A stretch of DNA of 9,255 nucleotides from Bdellovibrio sp. (GCA_017745015.1 JAGIAF010000133.1:1-9255), one strand, 5' to 3'. Shown: positions 1 through 7,067, counted from the stretch's first letter. The notes: a model not told the origin generated them from the sequence alone. Program-made: numbers and translations.

Positions 1-35
1 GAGATTTTGCAAGCACCAGGGAGTGTTGCTGTCTT

Positions 36-1574
36 CTAGAGATATTGAATCTCAACAACTCCTTCTCTTTTTTTGATTTTCGCAAGCTCCATGGCTAGAA
101 CACTCATTCGGTCGTAGGTATTAATATCAAGACCTTGCCACAAGCCCACTTTAGCAACTCGCGCAGAATCAACCTCACTGGCAACATGTCCACGACGAGT
201 TTTTAATTCATAAGACAGAAATTTTACGTCAGCATTTAACATTCGCGTAAGCTCTTTGGCGCGGAGATAGGTTTGCCCTGCTCGCATGATATGACGTTCG
301 ATTTTCTCAGCCACCAACTCCGGGGTATAAGCAATCTCCTCGACTACTTCCTCTTCAGAGGACTCTTGAGATTCCTCCTCGTCAGTCACGTCTTCTTCTT
401 CAATTTCATACTGACGATTCCACCACAAGCCCAAGGATATCATCGTGCGCACCGATCGAAACTTGGCGAGGTCTATGCCGTAACGCTCACAAAAAATCGC
501 CACACCTTCTTTTACAATCTGTCCCTCAATCTCGTCATAAAAAATGTTATCATGAAATTCACCACTCATCAGACATGCGCTCAAATTACGAATGGATTCA
601 AATACCATACTTGTCGAAAATGGTCCGATGCGGAACTCTTCATTTTGTTCAAACTCAATATCTGTCATTTCCCTATTAAAGAACACCAAGCTACGATGTC
701 CAGCTTTCAAGCTGATGTTGTAACGTGGATCAAGGCGTTTGATCTCATCCGTCTCCAATAACGCAGCTTCCAGCGGACTTCCGCAGACGGTGACCTTAAG
801 ATCATAAACTTGTGTTAGCATTTCAAGCTTTCGCGAGTCGCGGTTCTTCTGGCCACGGAAGTAGCTATTCACGCGATCCTTAAGCGAGGTTGCTTTTCCC
901 ACATAGAGAATTTCATCCCACTTACTCACCATCCGATAGACACCCGGTTGGTCCGGAAGAGTCAGACGCTTATCTTTCGGCAGCGGATATTCGTATTTAG
1001 TGCGCGCCACCTTAGGAGTTTCTTGCAACCAAGCTTTCAACTCATCAAGAGTATGAATACCTTTTTCCTGCAGGGCCGTCGCTAGCCCCTTCCAGATCAC
1101 GCGAGTGGCCTCTACCTGGTGTGCCGAACGTTTTAAATCCACCGAAGGAAAACCAAAGTACCCAGCCAGTCCCTTAATTCCACGTGTTGGAAGATTAGGA
1201 AATAGGCGCTTGGCAATTTCGTGAGTGCAAAGAATATCAAAAAATGGATCTTCACCTATTCTTTGAAAAGCATCTGTTAGAAATGGTTTTTCAAATTGAG
1301 CAAAGTGGATGATCGCAGATCTGCCATGATACTTCTTCAAGTTTGCAAAGACCTCAGCGAGCGGCACGGCCGCCTCCAGGTCTTCATTGAAGATGCCCGT
1401 CAGAATTTGAATCCGATAAGGGATTTTTTCTTCGCCTGGTAGCTGCACCAAAGCACTTTGGACTTCGCCCTCAAGCTCCGCCCAAGCGGCCTCCAGAATG
1501 AAAGCGCCACTGTCAGGTTTCGCGCCCGTCGTCTGCAAATCTAAAAAAAAGAGCGGCAGTTCAGTTAATTTCAT
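36..1574 (-). CDS. DnaQ-like exonuclease domain fused to UvrC/Cho-like GIY-YIG endonuclease
   Basis: This 512-residue protein probably acts on DNA in repair. Residues about 7-165 look like a DEDD (DnaQ/epsilon) exonuclease domain: D12-L-Q-T-T-G is Exo I, F94-E-K-P-F-L is Exo II, and about 148-157 (ending VEAT) is Exo III. Several acidic ligands are changed: Glu to Q14, Asp to E95, Asp to Q153. Residues about 207-295 are a GIY-YIG domain with all key parts: G211-V-Y, L223-Y-V-G-K, R234, N236-S-Y-F, E274 and the P283-R-Y-N end. The following G317-P-F resembles the segment after the nuclease in DnaQ-Cho fusions. Residues about 391-413 are very acidic. The last 100 residues, rich in basic and helical stretches, I do not recognise. 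The start is supported by AAAGGA eight bases upstream. The start codon overlaps the helicase gene's stop (ATGA), implying translational coupling. Family assignment is firm; substrate is unknown. Confidence 0.88.
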   Translation of the reverse strand: MKLTELPLFFLDLQTTGAKPDSGAFILEAAWAELEGEVQSALVQLPGEEKIPYRIQILTGIFNEDLEAAVPLAEVFANLKKYHGRSAIIHFAQFEKPFLTDAFQRIGEDPFFDILCTHEIAKRLFPNLPTRGIKGLAGYFGFPSVDLKRSAHQVEATRVIWKGLATALQEKGIHTLDELKAWLQETPKVARTKYEYPLPKDKRLTLPDQPGVYRMVSKWDEILYVGKATSLKDRVNSYFRGQKNRDSRKLEMLTQVYDLKVTVCGSPLEAALLETDEIKRLDPRYNISLKAGHRSLVFFNREMTDIEFEQNEEFRIGPFSTSMVFESIRNLSACLMSGEFHDNIFYDEIEGQIVKEGVAIFCERYGIDLAKFRSVRTMISLGLWWNRQYEIEEEDVTDEEESQESSEEEVVEEIAYTPELVAEKIERHIMRAGQTYLRAKELTRMLNADVKFLSYELKTRRGHVASEVDSARVAKVGLWQGLDINTYDRMSVLAMELAKIKKREGVVEIQYL

Positions 1575-3982
1575 GTCTCTTTTCCTTTCATCGCAGCGAC
1601 TTGCGCCCAGAACTCCGTTACATCAGATAGAATCTTTGAAGATACCAATTCTTGCGGAGAATTCTCAAACCACCCTTGCGGCATAGTTTCTGAATAGGTG
1701 TTCTCAAGGAACCGCGAATCCATCAAGACGATGAGGCCCTTGTCATTCTCAGAGCGAATCACTCTGCCAGCAGATTGAATGGTCTTAGCCATGGCTGGAT
1801 ACACATAGGTGTAGTTGAAAGCCATATCCTTATCAGCTTTTGCTTCGTAATATTGGCGAATTTGTTCTCGCTCGAAATCAAATGTTGGGAGGGCTGGGCC
1901 AATAACAAAAGCACCAATCAACATTTCCCCAGGGAAATCCACACCCTCAGAGAAGACTCCGCCCTGCACCGCTAGCAGAAGCGTGGGAATATCCTGATTC
2001 TTCATAAACGACAGAAAATCATCTACACGCGCTGCTTTCATTTCACGCTGTTGCACGAGTCGCTGATAGAAGCTTTCTTTTAAATGCCTCTCCACATCCT
2101 TCATAAAATCAAAACTTGGAAAGAGCGCAATGTAGTTACCGGGCTTCACAGCCATGATTTTTTCCATGGCTTGAGCTATCTTTGGCGCGCTCTGCGAGCG
2201 ATCACGGTACTTCGTTGAGATTTGTGGGATCAATATAATTTTACGATGGTCACGAGGGAACGGAGAAACAAACTCAAGGCATCTCGTTCCTTCATCCTCA
2301 AATCCCAAAAGTTTTGTTGAATAAGAAAACGGTTTCAATGTCGCTGAGAATGCGACTACGTTTTTGAAAGACTTATAGACTTCATGCAAATGCATCGAAG
2401 CATCACAACAAGTAACCTTCAATGTCTCATTATCCTCTCCGTATATCTTACCTTTTTGGTAAGTTCGAAAGAACTCGGGGCCTTCCAACTCCATCGCTTG
2501 GGTGAAATCGCTCCACACATTGGCAAGACGAAGCACGCCGTCTTGTGGTTGAATCTCAATATCCGCTTCTAGGTACTCAGAAAGAAATTCACGGATTTTT
2601 TTATCAAGCTCAAAGATCGGCTCGTAGTCTATCTGCACCATGCGCGATTCACCACGATAAGACTCAATGATCTCCACCGCTTCTTGGCTCAATGCTAATG
2701 CCCGCTTCATAAAGCGCACAGATACTTTATTTAGTAGTAATTCCACTTGGTGCAGATCGCGGGTCGAGATCGAGGGAGAGAAGTAATCTTGAGCCCGCGC
2801 TGGTAAGTTATGAGCTTCATCGATAACTAGATTGGCTTTTTCTTGAGGTTCCAGCAACGGTGTCTCTAGGCGACCCAACAAACTGCGCGGAGAGAAAACG
2901 TAGTTGTAGTCAGCAATGACCACATCCGCACGCTCGATAGCTTCGACTGAAAGTTCGAATGGGCAAACCTGGAATTCCTCACCCAACTCACAGAGTTTTT
3001 TCTGGCTCAGTGAGCGCAGCTTAGAAACTTTATTAACCAGATCGTGTTCAGCAACCTTCTTGTAGTAGTCTTTCGCAAACTCACAGTATTGCGGATTGCA
3101 CAGTGGCTCCGCCTTAAAGCACATTTTGCTTTTTGCAGTAATCGTCAAAGGACGGATATTTGCACCGAGCTCTTGCAGGCGATCCACAGCTTCTTCCGCT
3201 ACAGAGTGCTGCGAGTTTTTAGGGGTTACATAGATAACCTTTTGTCCGCGCGCCAAAGAGTCTTTTAAGGATGGGTATAGCACGCCGATAGTTTTGCCAA
3301 GACCCGTCGGTGCTTGGATCACTAGTGATTTCTCTTCTAGGAATCCTTGCTCGATGCTTTCTATCAATTCCGACTGACCTGGGCGCGGTGAAGTGAATGG
3401 AAATTTCAAATCTTGAGAAATCTCCACACGCTTTTTGAAAAGTTTCTCGCGGATCTTTGTCTCATCAACCAGTTCGCGCAAACGCAGCGCTAGCCACGCT
3501 TCGTATTCTTCAAGATCCAATTCGAATTGCACTTCCGTTTGCTTAAAGTTTCGTGACGACACCAAAAGCATGCGCAGATCTGGAATCTCACCAGTATTTT
3601 TATAGTGAATATAGCCGTAAGTTTTTAACTGCCACACATAAGGATGATTGTCGTCGACCGTCAGCTTGTGTTCTAAACCCTCAACATCAAAAGCGGACTT
3701 GATTTCCTCAATCAGACTGTCACTGCCTTCAACGATGCCATCAGCGCGGCCTGAGATCACAAATATATAATTATCAGCCACCAACTCCATGCTGAGCTTT
3801 TTTTCAGGCGTATAGTTGGGAACTTCACGCAGGCGACGGCGCTGAATGGCTTGATGGATTTCATTTCCCAACTGCGGAACTTGGCCATAGCCTGAGTGCG
3901 TTTCAATACTGCCCACTCGCGGGCAAGGCACCGCGAACTGACGAATATCGATTTGAATTTTGCGCACAGACTTTTTGGCCAT
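1571..3982 (-). CDS. PD-(D/E)XK nuclease - DinG/XPD-type Fe-S DNA helicase fusion
   Basis: This 803-residue superfamily 2 helicase should unwind DNA 5' to 3' using ATP, by analogy with DinG and XPD. The N-terminal ~170 residues carry Cas4/RecB-type nuclease motifs: G39-N-E-I-H43, G78-R-A-D81, E93-I-K95 and Q118-L-K-T-Y122. The helicase follows: Walker A A224-P-T-G-L-G-K-T231, four candidate iron-sulfur ligands C288, C295, C300 and C340 (C331 is a spare), DEAH box 388-391, S546-A-T, G674-G-V-F-S-E-G-V-D-F as motif V, and Q736-S-A-G-R-V-I-R743 as motif VI with its arginine finger. The arch domain would be about 400-540. E. coli DinG is shorter and has no nuclease part; some Firmicute DinG proteins carry a DnaQ-like domain there instead. 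The start lies two bases after the upstream stop (TAATTATG) with no clear Shine-Dalgarno, so translation probably depends on coupling. Nuclease activity is inferred from motifs. The symbol dinG is withheld because of the different architecture. Confidence 0.93.
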   Translation of the reverse strand: MAKKSVRKIQIDIRQFAVPCPRVGSIETHSGYGQVPQLGNEIHQAIQRRRLREVPNYTPEKKLSMELVADNYIFVISGRADGIVEGSDSLIEEIKSAFDVEGLEHKLTVDDNHPYVWQLKTYGYIHYKNTGEIPDLRMLLVSSRNFKQTEVQFELDLEEYEAWLALRLRELVDETKIREKLFKKRVEISQDLKFPFTSPRPGQSELIESIEQGFLEEKSLVIQAPTGLGKTIGVLYPSLKDSLARGQKVIYVTPKNSQHSVAEEAVDRLQELGANIRPLTITAKSKMCFKAEPLCNPQYCEFAKDYYKKVAEHDLVNKVSKLRSLSQKKLCELGEEFQVCPFELSVEAIERADVVIADYNYVFSPRSLLGRLETPLLEPQEKANLVIDEAHNLPARAQDYFSPSISTRDLHQVELLLNKVSVRFMKRALALSQEAVEIIESYRGESRMVQIDYEPIFELDKKIREFLSEYLEADIEIQPQDGVLRLANVWSDFTQAMELEGPEFFRTYQKGKIYGEDNETLKVTCCDASMHLHEVYKSFKNVVAFSATLKPFSYSTKLLGFEDEGTRCLEFVSPFPRDHRKIILIPQISTKYRDRSQSAPKIAQAMEKIMAVKPGNYIALFPSFDFMKDVERHLKESFYQRLVQQREMKAARVDDFLSFMKNQDIPTLLLAVQGGVFSEGVDFPGEMLIGAFVIGPALPTFDFEREQIRQYYEAKADKDMAFNYTYVYPAMAKTIQSAGRVIRSENDKGLIVLMDSRFLENTYSETMPQGWFENSPQELVSSKILSDVTEFWAQVAAMKGKET
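1583..1588 (-). promoter_or_regulatory. Ribosome-binding site of the DnaQ/GIY-YIG gene
   Basis: AAAGGA lies eight bases before the ATG at 1574, inside the last codons of the helicase gene. Together with the ATGA stop-start overlap it supports this start and coupled translation. Confidence 0.65.
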
Positions 3983-3984
3983 AA

Positions 3985-5079
3985 TTAAAAATCAAAACTC
4001 AACTGGTTGTCTGCCGTCGCCGAGGCTATGGCGGGACGCTTGAAGTGCTTCGCACTCAAGCGGAAACTGCGTTCGTTGAGCTTATATTTGCGCGAGTAAA
4101 TTTCAAAGACCTGAGATAGCTGCTGTGCGCGAGGACCTTCACCATGCATGCGACTACCAAAGTTTGCGTCATTCATCTTGCCGCCGCGAACGTCCTTAAC
4201 CGCCTCTATAACCTTCGATTTGCGCAAAGGCCTGTGGACGTCTAACCACTCTTCAAAAAGCGGAGCAACGGCCAATGGCAGCCTCATAAGGGTATATCCT
4301 GCGGAGGTCGCACCCGCATCTGCCGCTGCTTTTAAAATGGCTGGCATTTCGTGATCTGTTAGACCCAGAATCATAGGCGCCACGTTCACGCTGACCGGAA
4401 TTCCTGCCTTGGCCAACATTTCAATGGCTTTCAGACGCGAAGCCGGACGCGAGGTTCGCGGCTCAAGGACTTTGATCAAATCATCATCAAGACTGGTGAT
4501 AGAAATGACGACCTGGATGCCATCAAATGCTGCCATCTCTTGCAGAACATCGATGTCCCTAGTCACCAGAAAGTTTTTAGTAATGATGGTTCCTGGATTC
4601 TTAAACTTCGCAAGCACCTTAAGGCAACCGCGGGTCAGCTCATACTTTCTTTCCAGTGGCTGATAGCAATCAGTCACGCCACTCATGACGATGACTTCGG
4701 GTTGCCAAGATTTTTTCATCAAGGCTTCTTCCAAGAGCTCAGGCGCATTTTCTTTAATCAGAATTTTGGATTCAAAATCTAAGCCGGCAGAGAAGCCAAG
4801 ATACTCGTGCGTAGGACGCGCATAACAGTAGATACAACCATGTTCGCAGCCGCGATATGGATTCACTGAATAGGTAAAACCGATATCAGGGCTATCGTTT
4901 TTGGTAAGCACCGTGCGCGACGAGTCCTTCAGAACTTGCGTCTGCAAACGAGGTTTATCCTCTTCTAAATAATTATCAAAATCCTGTGGCTCGGCTTGGA
5001 ATTGGAGGGAATCAAAACGATTCGGAATATTACTGCTAGCGCCTCGGCCCCGGATATCCTTGCGAAACTCACGGGTCAT
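3985..5079 (-). CDS. PA0069/Rv2578c-type radical SAM protein (SPL-like)
   Basis: This 364-residue radical S-adenosylmethionine enzyme resembles the PA0069 family, which is distantly related to spore photoproduct lyase. The 4Fe-4S cluster motif is C78-x3-C82-x2-C85, within N-P-Y-R-G-C-E-H-G-C-I-Y-C-Y-A-R. Other family features are S133-G-V-T-D-C-Y-Q-P-L-E-R, the E206-P-R-T-S-R-P segment, and near the end D304-A-N-F-G-S-R-M-H-G-E-G. C138 is a possible functional cysteine. The length is normal. The very C-terminus, QLSFDF (359-364), resembles a sliding-clamp-binding peptide. The reaction of this family is not established as far as I know; DNA lesion repair is an inference from homology and from the two nuclease genes that follow. 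The ATG at 5079 has only a weak GGGAT upstream, and I see no better in-frame start. The gene follows the atp operon terminator by about 25 bases and begins the three-gene block. Confidence 0.92.
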   Translation of the reverse strand: MTREFRKDIRGRGASSNIPNRFDSLQFQAEPQDFDNYLEEDKPRLQTQVLKDSSRTVLTKNDSPDIGFTYSVNPYRGCEHGCIYCYARPTHEYLGFSAGLDFESKILIKENAPELLEEALMKKSWQPEVIVMSGVTDCYQPLERKYELTRGCLKVLAKFKNPGTIITKNFLVTRDIDVLQEMAAFDGIQVVISITSLDDDLIKVLEPRTSRPASRLKAIEMLAKAGIPVSVNVAPMILGLTDHEMPAILKAAADAGATSAGYTLMRLPLAVAPLFEEWLDVHRPLRKSKVIEAVKDVRGGKMNDANFGSRMHGEGPRAQQLSQVFEIYSRKYKLNERSFRLSAKHFKRPAIASATADNQLSFDF

Positions 5080-5104
5080 GGGCGGAGTATCCCACAGATG
5101 TTAG

Positions 5105-5138
5105 AAATAAAAAAGGCCCAAGTCGAAACCTGAGCCTT
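5105..5138 (-). terminator. Intrinsic terminator of the atp operon
   Basis: On the minus strand, 26 bases past the atpC stop, the arms AGGCTCAGG and the C-starting partner CTTGGGCCT form a 9-bp stem. Two of the pairs are G-U and the loop is TTTCGA. A run TTTTTTATTT follows immediately. This is a textbook Rho-independent terminator. It should end or reduce transcription from the ATP synthase genes before the radical SAM gene, which begins about 25 bases further on. Confidence 0.9.
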
Positions 5139-5141
5139 CTA

Positions 5142-5155
5142 TAGATTTGAATCTA
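5142..5155. repeat. 14-bp palindrome after atpC
   Basis: The sequence TAGATTTGAATCTA has perfect 6-base arms around a TG centre. It lies between the atpC stop codon and the terminator stem. It could be a protein-binding site or an additional small hairpin in the 3' end of the atp transcript. It could equally be chance in an AT-rich spacer. Confidence 0.4.
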
Positions 5156-5163
5156 ATTCAGAA

Positions 5164-5586
5164 CTATTTTTTCGCAGCTACTGTGTTCTCAGCAACTTCG
5201 ATTTTCGCTCTTGCGCGAGTCCACTCTTTTTGGAACTCAACCCAGTCAGCGTCTGTGATAACTTCGTCTAGAACGTGTTTCTCAGATTTTGCTAGGTACT
5301 CTTTAGTTGCAACAAGATCGATTTCCTCTGGCAAGTCAGCGATGTTCGCAAGAACATTCACGCCTTCAGGGCTTACTTGGCAATATCCCCAGCTGATAAC
5401 AGCTTGGTTTTGCTTTTCTTGACCCTTAAGTCTCCACTTCATAACACCAATTCCTAGTGTTGTGATTAGAGGCGCGTGACCAGGAAGAATATTAAGTTCT
5501 CCTTTAAAACCAGGCACAGTTACTTCTTCAACCTCTTGGTCTACTAGAAGACGACGCTCTGGAGTCACGATTGTCAGTTTAAACAT
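5164..5586 (-). CDS. atpC: F-type ATP synthase epsilon subunit
   Basis: AtpC is the epsilon subunit of the F1 sector. It sits on the gamma foot at the membrane-facing side, couples rotation to the c-ring and can inhibit ATP hydrolysis. The 140-residue length is normal. The N-terminal beta-sandwich (about 1-85) contains the family signature G29-E-L-N-I-L-P-G-H-A-P-L. Residues about 87-135 form the C-terminal helical hairpin. The Bacillus-type ATP-binding motif I-D-x-x-R-A is not matched (I89-D-L-V-A-T), so nucleotide sensing of that kind is doubtful. The start is supported by AAGGTGA just upstream. It is the last gene of the atp operon: a 61-base spacer separates it from atpD and a terminator follows. 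Confidence 0.98.
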   Translation of the reverse strand: MFKLTIVTPERRLLVDQEVEEVTVPGFKGELNILPGHAPLITTLGIGVMKWRLKGQEKQNQAVISWGYCQVSPEGVNVLANIADLPEEIDLVATKEYLAKSEKHVLDEVITDADWVEFQKEWTRARAKIEVAENTVAAKK

Positions 5587-5589
5587 AAA

Positions 5590-5596
5590 TCACCTT
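5590..5596 (-). promoter_or_regulatory. Ribosome-binding site of atpC
   Basis: AAGGTGA lies three bases before the atpC ATG on the minus strand. It is the clearest Shine-Dalgarno match in the spacer and fixes the start at 5586. Confidence 0.7.
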
Positions 5597-5610
5597 TTCT
5601 CAAAGCGACC

Positions 5611-5632
5611 CTTTCAGGCCGCCTTATGAAAG
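5611..5632. repeat. Inverted repeat in the atpD-atpC spacer
   Basis: CTTTCA at 5611-5616 and TGAAAG at 5627-5632 are exact inverted copies around a 10-base loop. The loop can itself pair (AGG with CCT). No U-run follows on the minus strand, so it is not an intrinsic terminator. It may be an mRNA stem between atpD and the atpC ribosome-binding site that affects stability or the relative synthesis of epsilon. Confidence 0.45.
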
Positions 5633-5647
5633 CGAAATCCTTCCGGA

Positions 5648-7054
5648 TTACGCCTGCAACTTCTTAGCTTTTTCGATAACGTCTTCGATTGTACCAACAA
5701 GGTAGAACGCTTGCTCAGGAAGAGCATCGTGTTTACCATCAAGGATTTCACGGAAGCCACGAACAGTGTCTTTGATGTCAACGTAACGACCTGGCAAACC
5801 AGTGAACTGCTCAGCAACGAAGAACGGTTGAGACAAGAAACGTTGGATCTTACGAGAACGAGATACAACAAGTTTATCTGCTTCAGACAACTCATCCATA
5901 CCCAAGATCGCGATGATATCTTGAAGCTCACGGTTACGTTGCAACAACGCTTGAACGTCACGAGCGCATTTGTAGTGCTCTTCACCGATAACAGCTGGAT
6001 CCAAAAGACGTGATGTAGACGTCAATGGGTGAACCGCTGGGAAGATCGCCATAGCTGCGATATCACGGTCAAGATTTGTAGTCGCATCCAAGTGAGTAAA
6101 TGTAGTTGCTGGAGCTGGATCCGTATAGTCATCGGCTGGTACGTATACCGCTTGAACTGACGTGATCGAACCTTTTTTAGTAGAAGTGATACGCTCTTGA
6201 AGAGTACCCATCTCAGTTGCCAACGTTGGTTGGTAACCTACCGCTGAAGGGATACGACCCAACAACGCAGATACTTCAGCACCCGCTTGAGTAAAGCGGA
6301 AGATGTTATCAACGAAGAAAAGAACGTCTTGGTTCTCAACGTCACGGAAGTATTCAGCAACAGTCAAACCAGTCAAAGCAACACGCGCACGTGCTCCTGG
6401 TGGTTCATTCATTTGACCGAAAACTAGAGAAGTCTTAGCCAATACGCCAGACTGTTTCATCTCTTGCCACAAGTCATTACCTTCACGAGTACGCTCACCT
6501 ACGCCGGCGAATACAGAGAAACCACCGTGCTCAGTAGCGATGTTACGGATAAGTTCTTGGATAAGAACTGTTTTACCAACGCCCGCACCACCGAACAAAC
6601 CGATCTTACCACCCTTAGCGTAAGGTGCTAGCAAGTCTACGACTTTGATACCAGTCATCAACATTGCTGCAGATGTAGCTTGGTCTTCGAATTTAGGAGC
6701 AGTTCTGTGGATACCCCATTGTTCTTTTGCGTTTACTGGACCCATTTCGTCGATTGGTTCACCAACTACGTTGATGATACGACCCAAAGCTTCGCGACCT
6801 ACTGGTGCTGTGATTTGAGTGCCTAATGCTTTAACTTTTTCGCCACGAACCAAACCTTCAGTTTGGTCCATAGAGATAGTTCTTACCACGCCGTCGCCCA
6901 AGTGCTGAGCAACTTCAAGAACTAGGTTGTATTCAACGTCAGAGATAAATTTATTTGATACACGAAGAGCAGAATTGATTGCAGGAAGTTCTCCGCCTTC
7001 GAATTCTACGTCCACTACGGGACCCATAACCTGTTTTACTTTACCGAATGCCAT
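5648..7054 (-). CDS. atpD: F-type ATP synthase beta subunit
   Basis: AtpD is the catalytic subunit of the F1 head. It makes ATP from ADP and phosphate at alternating alpha-beta interfaces. The 468 residues cover the full family length. Visible motifs are the P-loop G155-G-A-G-V-G-K-T162, the catalytic segment G186-E-R-T-R-E-G with E187 as the general base, Walker B L245-F-F-V-D249, and T345-S-T-S-R. The lever acidic loop reads D387-E-L-S-E-A-D instead of the more usual DELSEED, with one acid replaced by alanine. The start is clear: a Shine-Dalgarno overlapping the atpG stop lies seven bases upstream. Arginine is mostly CGT and glycine mostly GGT, as expected for a highly expressed gene. Confidence 0.99.
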   Translation of the reverse strand: MAFGKVKQVMGPVVDVEFEGGELPAINSALRVSNKFISDVEYNLVLEVAQHLGDGVVRTISMDQTEGLVRGEKVKALGTQITAPVGREALGRIINVVGEPIDEMGPVNAKEQWGIHRTAPKFEDQATSAAMLMTGIKVVDLLAPYAKGGKIGLFGGAGVGKTVLIQELIRNIATEHGGFSVFAGVGERTREGNDLWQEMKQSGVLAKTSLVFGQMNEPPGARARVALTGLTVAEYFRDVENQDVLFFVDNIFRFTQAGAEVSALLGRIPSAVGYQPTLATEMGTLQERITSTKKGSITSVQAVYVPADDYTDPAPATTFTHLDATTNLDRDIAAMAIFPAVHPLTSTSRLLDPAVIGEEHYKCARDVQALLQRNRELQDIIAILGMDELSEADKLVVSRSRKIQRFLSQPFFVAEQFTGLPGRYVDIKDTVRGFREILDGKHDALPEQAFYLVGTIEDVIEKAKKLQA

Positions 7055-7061
7055 TATTCAG

Positions 7062-7067
7062 CTCCCT
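7062..7067 (-). promoter_or_regulatory. Ribosome-binding site of atpD overlapping the atpG stop
   Basis: On the minus strand the atpG stop TAG runs directly into GGAG, giving AGGGAG seven bases before the atpD ATG. The ribosome ending gamma therefore covers the beta start signal, which suggests translational coupling. It also explains how beta can be translated more than gamma from one message. Confidence 0.75.

Noticed and set aside
9..29. Bulged hairpin (GCAA-CAC with GTGTTGC) after the last gene
   Set aside because: There is a bulge, and no U-run follows on either strand, so it does not qualify as a terminator.
273..761. 162-codon plus-strand open frame opposite the DnaQ/GIY-YIG gene
   Set aside because: Its translation is a Phe/His-rich antisense product with no family resemblance; the minus-strand gene is clearly real.
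5051..5061. Sequence aaggatatccg shared with the atpG start region (about 7931-7941)
   Set aside because: Both copies encode the short K-D-I-R peptide near a protein start; an 11-base match of this kind is likely chance.
5132..5141. TATAGA as a -10 box for the repair cluster
   Set aside because: It lies upstream of the terminator hairpin, so its transcript would be terminated, and there is no matching -35 at proper spacing.
5614..5985. 123-codon minus-strand frame overlapping the 3' end of atpD
   Set aside because: It is an alternate frame of atpD, low in complexity and rich in Ser, Leu and Val, with no motif.
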